Shown here in pieces: positions 45,597 through 54,087 of a DNA stretch of 64,000 bases. Origin of the DNA: SM1-73 sp964588305 (GTDB lineage: Bacteria; Zixibacteria; MSB-5A5; SM1-73); the NCBI GenBank assembly GCA_964588305.1, contig CAZPOP010000010.1, positions 1-64,000 on the forward strand, given 5' to 3'. The notes below the pieces were generated by a model that worked only from the letters and a program-made list of their open reading frames with translations, made no database searches and had not been told where the DNA came from. The translations under genes and the position numbers were made by a program. Numbering within the stretch: the stretch's first letter is position 1; every line of letters starts with the position of its first letter.

Positions 45597-45932
45597 CTAA
45601 CCCCATTTCCCCTTACTGATGTGAACCTCTATCTCCGCCTTTATGAACTGTCTTAAAAGATGTGCCTCATCTCTGGCTTTGGTAAAGATAGCCACGCAGG
45701 CCGGATCCAGGTTGTCATTTATGCCCTTGGTGGCCATCTGAGTCACCTCTTCGAGGAGAGTAGCCAAATGGATAAGAAGCCCGTTTGAAAGTCTCGACCT
45801 GTCTATCAGCTTAGCTTTGTCCTCGGCTATTTGCTGGAACTTTTCCTTAGGAGCTCCGCATCTGGGGCACTTGTCTGGAGCATTGTTTCCCTCGTAGATG
45901 AAATTGCACACGGTGCATCGGAATTTCTTCAT
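45597..45932 (-). CDS. Rubredoxin-like domain joined to a helical C-terminal domain
   Basis: A 111-residue protein. An N-terminal rubredoxin-like iron site is given by CTVC (C6, C9) and CPRC (C22, C25) in the pattern FRCTVCNFIYEGNNAPDKCP. About 75 helical residues follow, with several Glu and His (LIHLATLLEEVTQMA, ARDEAHLLRQFI), which might form a small bundle. Rubrerythrins have the rubredoxin part at the C-terminus; here it is at the N-terminus and the di-iron motifs are not clear. An electron-transfer or sensing role is inferred. A strong AAAGGAGGAGAG site and a near-consensus promoter at 45990-46018 support the ATG at 45932 over an upstream frame start. Confidence 0.8.
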   Translation of the reverse strand: MKKFRCTVCNFIYEGNNAPDKCPRCGAPKEKFQQIAEDKAKLIDRSRLSNGLLIHLATLLEEVTQMATKGINDNLDPACVAIFTKARDEAHLLRQFIKAEIEVHISKGKWG

Positions 45933-45989
45933 CTCTCCTCCTTTAATAATCTCACCTGCAACAAGCACAACTTTTCCGCTTTGTTGTGG

Positions 45990-46018
45990 AATATATCATG
46001 TGAGGTGGCCGTTGTCAA
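45990..46018 (-). promoter_or_regulatory. Sigma70-type promoter of the rubredoxin-domain gene
   Basis: On the minus strand TTGACA (46018-46013) and TATATT (45995-45990) are spaced by 17 bases. Transcription would begin near 45983, giving a leader of ~50 bases before the ATG at 45932. It stands back to back with the plus-strand promoter at 46205. Confidence 0.75.
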
Positions 46019-46204
46019 AAGTTTTTTCTCCCACTAATTGGCCAGGAAGAACGTAGAACATCAGCGGGCTAAGAAGCTATGGTGGGCTTGGAGCGCCGAG
46101 ACCAAAATGGGAACCATCTCAGCGACAAATTGGACCTGTAAAAGGAAGCCTCATCCTGACATGGTTTCGAACATACGGCTCTACCCCACACGGCAAAATA
46201 GGGC

Positions 46205-46234
46205 TTGACAGATTCGAGACCATTCTCTTAAATT
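46205..46234 (+). promoter_or_regulatory. Sigma70-type promoter of the ferritin-like/PP2C gene
   Basis: TTGACA (46205-46210) is followed after 18 bases by TAAATT (46229-46234), giving a start near 46241 and a leader of ~33 bases. It faces away from the promoter at 45990-46018; the space between the two is ~185 bp. Confidence 0.65.
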
Positions 46235-46273
46235 AGGCCGGGCAACAAGGAGAACTGGGGAAGAGAAAAACTG

Positions 46274-47245
46274 ATGGAAGACAAAAGGCAGTTTTTGGAC
46301 ATTCTGATCGGCGCAATTCGCAGAGAGACTGAGGCTTTCAACTACTATTACGGCGCCAGTGAGAAATCACCCTCTGAGGAGAGCAAATCTTTATTGATTC
46401 AGTTGGCAGAAGAAGAGAGAAGACATCGCATAATCCTGGTGAGGGAGTTCCAGAATCTGACCAGGCTGATGTCTTCAGGTCAGAGAAAGGACATCTTCCT
46501 GGAAAAAGACAGAGTGAGTTACCAGATTCCCGACGAACCCGCCTTCAAGAGATCCCAGAGCATAAAGGACGTCGATCTAGCGGTTGTCTCATTGCCCACT
46601 GAATTCGTGGGAGGAGATTACTTTGACAGCTTTCCAATAGACGACAGAAGATTGGGGCTTTTGATCTTCGACGTGATGGGACACGGGATACAAGCTACAG
46701 AGTTGAAAGCAAGACTCAGAGCAGCCCTGGGTGGATTAAAGGAACTCTATTTGGAAAAGAGGGGAAGTCTTGAGTTGTTGAGTCCCGCCAAAGTAGTCAC
46801 TGAACTGAACCAGAAGCTCACGGAGGAATGCTGGAAGCTTTCTTCTTTCGTCTCCCTGTTCTATGCCGTTTTGGACTTATCCAAAAATCGGTTGATCTAT
46901 TCTTCGGCCGGACATGAGCCTCCTATTCTGCTCGGAAAACAAGCAATTCATCAACTAATAGAGGGTGACCTGTTGATGGGGATAGATAAGGAAAGGGTTT
47001 ACGGTGAGAATACTAAAGAAATTCACCCGGGTGATATTCTGCTCATGTTTACCGATGGAATAGTGGAGACTTCAAACTCCAAAGACGAAGAGTTCAGTCG
47101 AAAGAATCTGGTTGACGCGGTAGAGAAACATAAGGATCTTGGCAGTTCCGAGATAGTACAGAAGCTCCTGAGTTATCTGAGAGATTTTCTGAAGGAAGCA
47201 CCTTTGACAGATGAATTTACCTTGGCTCTGGCGAAAATAACATGA
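46274..47245 (+). CDS. Ferritin-like domain fused to SpoIIE-type PP2C phosphatase
   Basis: A 323-residue protein. Residues ~1-65 form two helices with ferritin-like ligands: IRRETEAFNYY (E18, E20) and LAEEERRHRIILVREF (E46-E48, H51, the ExxH motif). The rest (~100-323) is a PPM/SpoIIE phosphatase with all metal motifs: TEFVGGDYFD, DVMGHGIQA, YSSAGHEPPIL, FTDGIVETS and a final TDEFTLAL. SpoIIE phosphatases act on phosphorylated anti-sigma-factor antagonists. A ferritin half in front suggests control by iron or oxygen, perhaps as a dimer that completes a four-helix bundle; this is inference. It lies between two rubredoxin genes. Confidence 0.83.
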   Translation: MEDKRQFLDILIGAIRRETEAFNYYYGASEKSPSEESKSLLIQLAEEERRHRIILVREFQNLTRLMSSGQRKDIFLEKDRVSYQIPDEPAFKRSQSIKDVDLAVVSLPTEFVGGDYFDSFPIDDRRLGLLIFDVMGHGIQATELKARLRAALGGLKELYLEKRGSLELLSPAKVVTELNQKLTEECWKLSSFVSLFYAVLDLSKNRLIYSSAGHEPPILLGKQAIHQLIEGDLLMGIDKERVYGENTKEIHPGDILLMFTDGIVETSNSKDEEFSRKNLVDAVEKHKDLGSSEIVQKLLSYLRDFLKEAPLTDEFTLALAKIT

Positions 47246-47375
47246 TCCCATCAGGTAAGGCTTGTTAAAGACTCCTGGATTGAAAGGCATGTTCTGATGT
47301 GCGGCAGTTTGGGTCTTCGACTGGTTTGCCGTGAAAAACAGATTGCCAATTGAGACGTGTAAAGGAGGTTTGAGG

Positions 47376-47540
47376 ATGGACAAATGGGAATGCAAGGTTT
47401 GCGGGTATATTTATGATCCGGAGATGGGAGACCCGGAGAGTGACGTCGAAGCAGGTACCCCATTTGAAGACCTTCCTGAAGATTGGGTCTGCCCGGAGTG
47501 TGGGGCGGATAAGGACCAGCTCGAGATACTGGAAGACTAG
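47376..47540 (+). CDS. Rubredoxin
   Basis: A 54-residue classic rubredoxin. The iron site is CKVCGYIYDPEMGD (CxxC) and CPECGADKDQLE (CxxC), with the aromatic core EDLPEDWVCP between. It carries single electrons to oxygen- or peroxide-reducing enzymes in anaerobes. The frame extends to 47331, but the ATG at 47376 is preceded by AAAGGAGG at a good distance and gives the canonical length. It lies ~130 bp after the ferritin-like/PP2C gene on the same strand, likely the same transcript. Confidence 0.95.
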   Translation: MDKWECKVCGYIYDPEMGDPESDVEAGTPFEDLPEDWVCPECGADKDQLEILED

Positions 47541-48432
47541 TTGAACTTAGAGCAACAGAGATTCTCCTGAGCAGACCCACCTTTTTTGCCACAGTTTCCT
47601 CTCCGAGGAGATGATTTCGGTGGAACGGGTCAGCCACGCCAGACGAAAGAAGAGTTTGATGGGTCGGCATTAGGTGCATGATCTGAGCAGGAATTGGACT
47701 CTCGAGAGAAGGTTCTGCAAGTTTTTCCGCCCAAGACACGATTTGGCGATAACTCTCCGCTTCGGCACTTTCGTCACTTCCTTAATTAACTGAATCTCCA
47801 GTCCACTTCCTCGATTATCATCTCCGAAGAAGCGCTATCCTGACTTGTCGGTACAAGTCCACTCTCTCTCCCCTCACCTTACAGTCTTTCCCCATTAGAC
47901 TAAGTGTAGATGATATACAATGCACGGTAAGTCTTCGTGCGTTTCGCTGCAGCTGTATGGTCTTCACTCTAGTAGAAAGAGCTTCATTTCGCAAGTACTC
48001 ATCCCCCTCCTCTCACTTTTTTCGAATCAAAAAGCGAAAAGATGACCCGCGGTACGTCTACATACCTCACAGCATGTGGCCTTTCAGGTCCTTGATACAG
48101 AAGCATAAAGGATACACACGTTTGACGGCGGCAGAGACAGACTGCAAATAGCCGACTGAGAGGCATAGACCAAAACCGCAAGAAACCTACACAAAATGCT
48201 TGACCTGATTTTCAGGGTAGTAGTTTACCCTTTTTGCTTGACTTGTTGCCTATCAGGGGGTAGTTTCTTTATAGGAGGAAACACACAACAATTCTATTCA
48301 CGACAACAGGGAACCGCCTTTCACTTTCTGAAAAGAAAAAAGGGTATCTGTACGGCAGAATCGGCATCGCGCATTAAGGTTCGGATCCTGTAAAATCGAG
48401 GTATTTACCGACCCTTCCCATGGAGGTAAAAA
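47541..48432. other. Non-coding stretch between rubredoxin and the dockerin protein
   Basis: About 890 bp. Short frames here show no family features. The last 250 bp hold a tandem direct repeat (48198-48270) and the ribosome binding site of the next gene (GGAGGT, 5 bases before the ATG). Nothing else recognisable. Confidence 0.5.
48198..48270 (+). promoter_or_regulatory. Tandem repeat TGCTTGAC...GGGTAGT in the promoter area of the dockerin protein
   Basis: Two imperfect copies, 37 bases apart (48198 and 48235), share TGCTTGAC, then TCAGGG and GTAGT. The second could serve as a -35/-10 pair (TTGACT, 17 bases, TAGTTT). AGGGTA...TACCCT plus T-run (48214-48235) inside the first copy could fold into a small hairpin. 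A regulator binding as two dimers is one reading; it is unproven. Confidence 0.4.
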
Positions 48433-51400
48433 ATGAAGCACGAAATTTCTTTGGTCTTGATTCTGTCAGCATTTATATCGACGATCTTTGCTCAAGGAAT
48501 CTCAGCCGCGGAGAAAGCGAGGCATAAGCCTCCCCTTCTTCTCCCTGTAGATGCAGGTTTTTCCAAAGAGGGAGCCACAGCGCCGGCAGCTATAGTCCCA
48601 ACATACGAAGGTACGGTACCCGACTGTGAGGACATTCATCCAACCGTCGGATTAGAACGCATAATTCAGCATGACCAATTCGGCTCGACTTACTATGATT
48701 ATCAGAGCAACGGTTCCATGGGCAGGATGATTGCCGTGGGTCCCTCTGGTCACAGGCATTTCATATTCCATGAGACCAGAGGAGATTACCACACTTATCC
48801 CAGGTATATCACCTACAACTGCAAAGATGCCCTGGATAATTGGCTGGGTCCAACATATGCTGATGGGGGCGAAGGAATCCGGGCCGGATATGCACAGATG
48901 TTGACCATGCATGATGGCAGGGAGATTATCCTTTATCATCGTACCGATGCGCCTGTGTGGTACAGCACTCTGCTAATTGGAGATGAAGGGTATATATGCT
49001 CAGGCGATTTTACCAGCATGTATGACCTTCCCGACGTAGTTGACTACCCTATGTCAAGTTTGCCCAGGGGCATTTGGCCCAAGGGGTCCATCGTTTACGA
49101 CGCGCAGGTGGATACGGACTATATTCATATCCTGGTGACTGAGAATAATCCTGAGCTCGGAGCCAGCCAAACCATAGGCTATGAGCGCTGCGCTTTTGAA
49201 GGCGACAACCTCGTGTGTTATTCGCCTGGTTATGGCCCTTACACCAGGTTCCCGAATATTGCCAACCCGTCGGTTTTTGAGACAATAGCTGTAGTTGACT
49301 CCATCACGTGCATCTCTGCTATACTCGTCTCATCCCCAGTCTCCAGCAGGGTGGCGCTCGTTTACACCAAGCAAAGAGAAGAAAATAGTCAGCTTAACAA
49401 CGACGTAATGTATATTGAGTCGACGGACAACGGAGAAGATTGGCTGGACGGAACTCAATGGCCGCCAATCAAGCACAACGTCACCAACTATCTTACCGAG
49501 GCGACGGAACGTGCGTATGCTGATGTGGCGGCTTGCTATGATTATAACGACAGCTTACACATTGTCTGGAACGCGGCCTGGTTTGACTCAGCTAAAGGCT
49601 TCACCAGTTATGATGCAAATCTTTATCACTGGAGCAAGGAAACCGGAATCACTATGATCGCCGACGCCTATTGGGGCGGTACTTGGCCTAACAAATGGTG
49701 TCGCAACATCGCGAAGATGAACATATCCGCGCAAGATCCGGCTTATCATTCTGGTGGCGATCCTGATTCGGTCTACCTGTTCTGTATATGGGTGCAGTCT
49801 GACAGTGGAGACAATTCCTTGGGTCAATGGTCGAATGGAGACATCTATGCTGCCGTTTCCAATGATGGTGGAGCAACCTGGACCCCGCGCTATAACCTTA
49901 CAAACACCAAAACGCCAGATTGTCTGCCGGGTGAGTGTTTGAGCGAGCACTGGCCCTCTATGGCAGAGAACATGTATGATGGCGATTTGCACATCCAATA
50001 TGTGTGCGATAGAGATGCCGGCTCGGTAACCGGAGAGGAGGGAATGCCAACAGATAATCCCATGATGTATTTGCACGTTGAAGAGTTGCCGCTTGAGACT
50101 GCCTGCGGCATATCTTACACCTTGGTCGACCCCCCGTCTTTTACTGCACCTCCGATAAAGGTTTTGCCCGATGAGGGCCAAAGGCTGATCACGTTTGACA
50201 TTCAAGGGCTGTATAATCTCGGAGGCGACTTCACGGTCACCAGCGATCATCCAGACGTCGTCATAACAGCTAACGCCAGCGGCTACCTCTCCCCGAGTCA
50301 GACCAAAACCGTGGAGGTGACCATAACCTGCTCGGCTGAGGGCTTCATCAATGCCACCATAACCGTCACGGGATGCATTGGGACGGAGACCGAAATCTCG
50401 TACGAAATCGCGCTGCACGCAGTGTGCAGCGATAGTTATTTTGAGTGTGACCGGGACCCAGGTACCTTCGTGGAAAAGGACAATGGCACGCTCAGGCTGT
50501 GGGCTTGCGCCAACAGTTCGCAGGAGCTATATGATCTGAGGATTGAGCCTGAGGAGAAGCAGCAGGTTATCTTCAGCGGAGGTACCATCGTGGCTACCAC
50601 CACTCCAGAGGGTGATATGGTGGTCGGCAGACAGGATTACCGGGACGTGCGAACCGGCGCAAGAGACACCATAAACCTTATCCAGGGCTACAATGATTAT
50701 TTCACCAAAGAGTACTTCATTCGGAAAATCCACGTTAAGGACACTTACATTTGGACACCATATCTTGATCCTCCCAATGATTTCAAATGGTGGTGGATTG
50801 ATATTCACAAACAGATCATAATGTTTCATGGCCTCAACTGTCCGGATTGGAAAAAGGACGTGATTGTCAAGTATACATGGATAGAGTTCAGCCATCCGCC
50901 TGCGTGGTGGCCTGGCTATCCACTCACATATGAAGGACACCAAGACATCTATTGGGGTCATTTTGCCGACGTCGATGCACCCTTTGACGATGGCTGCACC
51001 GGCTGTAACACGGCTGGATATGATGATTCCCGCGAGATGGTATGGCTACACGGCTTTTACAACGATACCCTGGCCGAGGGGCACCCTGAATATGAAGATT
51101 TCTATGTTGGGTTGACTTTTACCGATCGCGACGGAGGTGTGGTAGAACCTTGGGGAATGCAGTGCGTGCGCAACGACAACTTCCTCTATCGGCAGGGCGG
51201 CTGGGGATGGCTGGATGAGGAGTTGTACGAATTGGCAGCCACTCCGGGGGTGAACGTCCACGATCCGGATTCAGTGGTAGACCGCACCGTGGTGATAACC
51301 GCTGATATGATTCCAGGTGGCGGTGATAGCACTTTCGAGGCGGAGTATATCCTGATTGAGGCTGCAGTCCAGGGCGATGGGACGGGCTTGACAGACCTGC

Positions 51401-51708
51401 AGGGGCGCGTGGACGATGCCAGAGACACCCTCATGGCTGAACTGGACGGCTATGAAGTTTTCGACAAGAACCGGGAACCTCCGATGTGCGGAGACGTAAT
51501 GGTAGACGGGATTGTGAACTCCGGAGACATCGTCAGGCTTATCGGCTATGTATTCTTAGGCGAGTCGGAACCCCCTTGGCCAATGGAATGTCGAGCGGAC
51601 ACTAACCATGATGGTGTCATAGATGCCGGAGACATTTGGAGGCTGATCGGCATCGTGTTCCTGGAGTGGCAGCCACCCGAGTGTCCAGACCACTGCTACG
51701 GAGATTGA
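48433..51708 (+). CDS. Large secreted protein with C-terminal type I dockerin repeats
   Basis: A 1091-residue exported protein with a signal peptide (~1-26). The first ~560 residues have Asp-box/BNR-like sialidase-type pieces (STDNGEDWLDG, VSNDGGATWTPRYNLTN) in a likely beta-propeller. Ig-like beta domains follow (~570-700), then a region rich in Trp and Pro (~770-900). The last ~73 residues (1019-1091) are a dockerin type I pair: VDGIVNSGDIVRLIGYVF, with decayed calcium ligands, and DTNHDGVIDAGDIWRLIG, with good ones. In FCB lineages such dockerin-like domains occur on many secreted proteins without cellulosomes. No cohesin is in the window. The ligand or substrate is unknown. Confidence 0.8.
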   Translation: MKHEISLVLILSAFISTIFAQGISAAEKARHKPPLLLPVDAGFSKEGATAPAAIVPTYEGTVPDCEDIHPTVGLERIIQHDQFGSTYYDYQSNGSMGRMIAVGPSGHRHFIFHETRGDYHTYPRYITYNCKDALDNWLGPTYADGGEGIRAGYAQMLTMHDGREIILYHRTDAPVWYSTLLIGDEGYICSGDFTSMYDLPDVVDYPMSSLPRGIWPKGSIVYDAQVDTDYIHILVTENNPELGASQTIGYERCAFEGDNLVCYSPGYGPYTRFPNIANPSVFETIAVVDSITCISAILVSSPVSSRVALVYTKQREENSQLNNDVMYIESTDNGEDWLDGTQWPPIKHNVTNYLTEATERAYADVAACYDYNDSLHIVWNAAWFDSAKGFTSYDANLYHWSKETGITMIADAYWGGTWPNKWCRNIAKMNISAQDPAYHSGGDPDSVYLFCIWVQSDSGDNSLGQWSNGDIYAAVSNDGGATWTPRYNLTNTKTPDCLPGECLSEHWPSMAENMYDGDLHIQYVCDRDAGSVTGEEGMPTDNPMMYLHVEELPLETACGISYTLVDPPSFTAPPIKVLPDEGQRLITFDIQGLYNLGGDFTVTSDHPDVVITANASGYLSPSQTKTVEVTITCSAEGFINATITVTGCIGTETEISYEIALHAVCSDSYFECDRDPGTFVEKDNGTLRLWACANSSQELYDLRIEPEEKQQVIFSGGTIVATTTPEGDMVVGRQDYRDVRTGARDTINLIQGYNDYFTKEYFIRKIHVKDTYIWTPYLDPPNDFKWWWIDIHKQIIMFHGLNCPDWKKDVIVKYTWIEFSHPPAWWPGYPLTYEGHQDIYWGHFADVDAPFDDGCTGCNTAGYDDSREMVWLHGFYNDTLAEGHPEYEDFYVGLTFTDRDGGVVEPWGMQCVRNDNFLYRQGGWGWLDEELYELAATPGVNVHDPDSVVDRTVVITADMIPGGGDSTFEAEYILIEAAVQGDGTGLTDLQGRVDDARDTLMAELDGYEVFDKNREPPMCGDVMVDGIVNSGDIVRLIGYVFLGESEPPWPMECRADTNHDGVIDAGDIWRLIGIVFLEWQPPECPDHCYGD

Positions 51709-51789
51709 AGTACGAAAATTGTGCTGTAGGAGAAAGGTCTTACCCTGAGGGCGTTGAATCTTCACATTGAACATAGAAGAAAAAAACCG

Positions 51790-51833
51790 CCCCGCTAAGG
51801 ATGTGGACAACATTCTTTGCACCGCCAGCGGGG
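51790..51833 (-). terminator. Rho-independent terminator between convergent genes
   Basis: CCCCGCT (51790-51796) pairs with AGCGGGG (51827-51833), with a small inner hairpin (ATGT/ACAT). On the minus strand the stem is followed by CGG and six or more T, so it ends the lysine-rich gene that stops at 51903. It could also stop the plus-strand dockerin gene, which ends at 51708. Confidence 0.65.
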
Positions 51834-51902
51834 CTATTCTGTTTACAGCGAAATTGCGTTTTTCAGCTCTTGTTCTGAGCGTTACAGACTAGGCCAAAGC
51901 TG

Positions 51903-52418
51903 CTATCTTTTCTTCTTTCCCTCTATCTTCTCTGCCTTTTTCACTTCCTTTTTCTTAGGAGCTTCCTGGACTTTCTTAGGAGCTTCCTCGACCTTTTTCT
52001 TTTTATCAGCTTTCTTAACAGGAGGAGCAGGCTTCGCGGTCTGTTTCTCTTTCGGCGCAGGGCGAATAGCAGACGGAGAGACAGGCTTTTTCGATCTTCT
52101 CTCTAACCGGTCGTCGATGCCGTTGCTGTTTTTATCTATGAAATAATCGTATTTTTCCTGGATTTTTTGTTTCTCGGTGGCTCTTCGTTTACTTAGTTCC
52201 TCCGGTGACGTTCGCTTTACTTCCCAACTTCTCCTCTCAGTGGTTGTACCCTTAGCTTTTCCTTGCTTGACATCCTTCTTCTGGCCTTCTTTCAACTCCT
52301 CGACTTTTTTCTTTTCCTTGGCCTCGCTCTTTTTTGGACTCCGGTCAATAGCTAAAGCCGACGAGAAGAAGGCCAAAAAAGTCACCAGGGATATGGAAGC
52401 AATCAAGAATCTCTTCAT
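51903..52418 (-). CDS. Small exported lysine-rich protein with an EF-hand-like site
   Basis: About 171 residues. A signal peptide (~1-24) is followed by a strongly basic, low-complexity chain. One ordered-looking piece, DYFIDKNSNGIDDRLE, resembles a calcium-binding EF-hand or thrombospondin type 3 loop. The C-terminal third repeats EAPKK-type units, and the DNA there is a 24-base tandem repeat. Its role is unknown; binding to acidic polysaccharide or DNA at the cell surface is conceivable. The ATG at 52418 has GAGGTGA upstream; the GTG at 52427 is less likely. A sigma70-type promoter lies at 52458-52486. Confidence 0.7.
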   Translation of the reverse strand: MKRFLIASISLVTFLAFFSSALAIDRSPKKSEAKEKKKVEELKEGQKKDVKQGKAKGTTTERRSWEVKRTSPEELSKRRATEKQKIQEKYDYFIDKNSNGIDDRLERRSKKPVSPSAIRPAPKEKQTAKPAPPVKKADKKKKVEEAPKKVQEAPKKKEVKKAEKIEGKKKR

Positions 52419-52457
52419 GTGTCTCACCTCTTGTAAGATTTTTGCGCTCTGTTATCA

Positions 52458-52486
52458 AACATAATCCCCACAATCTCCTTTGTCAA
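52458..52486 (-). promoter_or_regulatory. Sigma70-type promoter of the small lysine-rich protein
   Basis: On the minus strand TTGACA (52486-52481) and TATGTT (52463-52458) are 17 bases apart, giving a start near 52451 and a leader of ~33 bases before the ATG at 52418. Confidence 0.6.
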
Positions 52487-52530
52487 CCCTTGTTTATACA
52501 ATCTGCACACAGGTACCTGGGGGCACACTC

Positions 52531-53955
52531 TCATTTTCTCTTCTTCTGTTGTGTTTGTACTTTTGTGCTCTTTGTCGCAGGCCTCGTGGTTATGCTCTTT
52601 GTTTGCGCTTTTGGGCTTGCGCTCTTTTTTATGGCAGGTTGAGGTCTCTTAGCCTCATGTTTTTGGACAGACTTCACCTCAGGAGATTGTCGCTTTTCCT
52701 TGGAAACCGCATTCTTTTTCTCAATCTTTTTTCTCTCTTTGATTTGCGGTCTTTCCTGGCTGGATTTTACAGCTTTTCTTTTCTGCTTAACTTGGACCCG
52801 GTTTCTGGTCACCTTGATCTTTTGCTTTCTCGGTTCCAGCCGAACCTTTTTGTCCTTGGATATTACCGCTTCCGTTTTCGTCCTCGCACGGAGTTCTTTT
52901 TTGTATTTTTGACTCTCGCTGACTCTTGACTTGTCAGCGAGAACCAACCTTTTCTTCTTGTTGAAATCAAGAGGCTTCACAAATCCACCCCTCTCACCAA
53001 TTCCCCGCCTTCTTTTGGCCTTTTCTTCTCGATAGCTTTTCTCCACGAATCTCTCTCTAACGTGCCTGTGTCTGTAACCGCAATCAGCCCAGAGCCTGAA
53101 GGTGTGATCTCTTCTAATCCAGAACCAATCTCTCCATATCCAGCATCCACGATACCAAAAGGAGCACCAATGTCTTCCTACTATCAGGGCAGGAATGGTA
53201 ATAGGAGTGATTCCATAAAAGACCCCATCGATCCAGACCTCCACGCCCCACGGATCGTCGATATACACGCCGCCCCACACCAGATTCACCGGGCGATTCA
53301 CGTAAACTTCCCGCGGCCAGTAATACCATCCGGGATGCTCGTATTCGACGTTGAAGATACACACGTCCGAAGCATAATCAGAGGATACGATCTCTTGGTT
53401 TACGGCCTCCATGAATTCGAAGGGATCCTCTTCATCCAGACTGTAGGCGTATATCTCCTCGTCTTCCTCGTAGCCATACAGTCCCGGAAAGTTGGGCACC
53501 GAGACAGGATCGAAGCTTGCCACCGCCTGAATGTACTCGGTGCCTTCCGGTCCGTCTACGGTCAAATTGTAATCATCGAATCGATCCGGAATCCGGTAGG
53601 TCCTGCCTCCCTCGACATAGTAATCGTCGTATTTGTCGTAGGGATAGAGAAGATAGGTGTATCCTCGAGTGTTGATGCCGTAAATCACCACATAGCAGTC
53701 ACGCGAAGCCCTGAAATAGACTTCTATCTCCTCGCCAGGATAATAAGTTGCTCCTTCACCCCGGTCCACCCACACTTCGACGTCCAGATAGGGCTGATGA
53801 ATCACCCTGTGGCTTACCTGATATTGGTCGTCATACTCGCGGACCAAGCCTTCTCCTTGTGGGTCGGCCAAGGATTTTGTTCCCCACAACAAACTTGCAC
53901 ATAGACATAAACTAAAGACTAAAGCGACCCTGGCTAATTGGTTCATTTTCAACAT
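52531..53955 (-). CDS. Exported DUF4384-like protein with a long basic tail
   Basis: About 474 residues. The signal peptide (~1-30) is followed by a DUF4384-like domain (~45-160; DVEVWVDRGEGATYYPGEEIEVYFRASRDCYVVIY region). A PEGA-like segment follows (VEVWIDGVFYGITPITIPAL, ~230-260) with a Trp-rich stretch (WYRGCWIWRDWFWIRRDH). The last ~170 residues (~300-474) are almost all Lys, Arg, Gln, Ser and Pro, with no fold expected. The neighbour at 51903 has a similar basic tail. The function is unknown; the domain pair suggests a periplasmic or surface binding role. The ATG at 53955 has GGAG 8 bases upstream. A GC hairpin (53976-53989) lies just before that site. Confidence 0.72.
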   Translation of the reverse strand: MLKMNQLARVALVFSLCLCASLLWGTKSLADPQGEGLVREYDDQYQVSHRVIHQPYLDVEVWVDRGEGATYYPGEEIEVYFRASRDCYVVIYGINTRGYTYLLYPYDKYDDYYVEGGRTYRIPDRFDDYNLTVDGPEGTEYIQAVASFDPVSVPNFPGLYGYEEDEEIYAYSLDEEDPFEFMEAVNQEIVSSDYASDVCIFNVEYEHPGWYYWPREVYVNRPVNLVWGGVYIDDPWGVEVWIDGVFYGITPITIPALIVGRHWCSFWYRGCWIWRDWFWIRRDHTFRLWADCGYRHRHVRERFVEKSYREEKAKRRRGIGERGGFVKPLDFNKKKRLVLADKSRVSESQKYKKELRARTKTEAVISKDKKVRLEPRKQKIKVTRNRVQVKQKRKAVKSSQERPQIKERKKIEKKNAVSKEKRQSPEVKSVQKHEAKRPQPAIKKSASPKAQTKSITTRPATKSTKVQTQQKKRK

Positions 53956-53975
53956 CTTAATCACTCCTTTCCTGG

Positions 53976-53989
53976 CGCCCGTGCGGGCG
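53976..53989 (-). promoter_or_regulatory. GC-rich palindrome next to the ribosome binding site of the DUF4384-like gene
   Basis: CGCCCG-TG-CGGGCG is a perfect palindrome 6 bases upstream of the AGGAAAGGAG site on the minus strand. Such a hairpin in the leader could affect translation or mRNA stability; no mechanism is shown. Confidence 0.35.
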
Positions 53990-54087
53990 GCTACCTTTTT
54001 TTCAATCCATTCTTAGTATGATCTAACTCCAAATCGTCTTTCTCAAATGATTCTCTGTTTTTCGCCCCTGGCCCATGTCCCCTCATC

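Noticed and set aside
48196..48393. 65-codon plus-strand frame before the dockerin gene
   Set aside because: It covers the promoter repeats, has no clear start signal and shows no protein features.
49588..50418. 276-codon open frame on the minus strand inside the dockerin-protein gene
   Set aside because: Antisense to a convincing gene with signal peptide and dockerin; its composition is not protein-like.
53062..53904. 280-codon open frame on the plus strand opposite the DUF4384-like gene
   Set aside because: It mirrors the coding frame of a protein with signal peptide, ribosome binding site and domains; no independent evidence.
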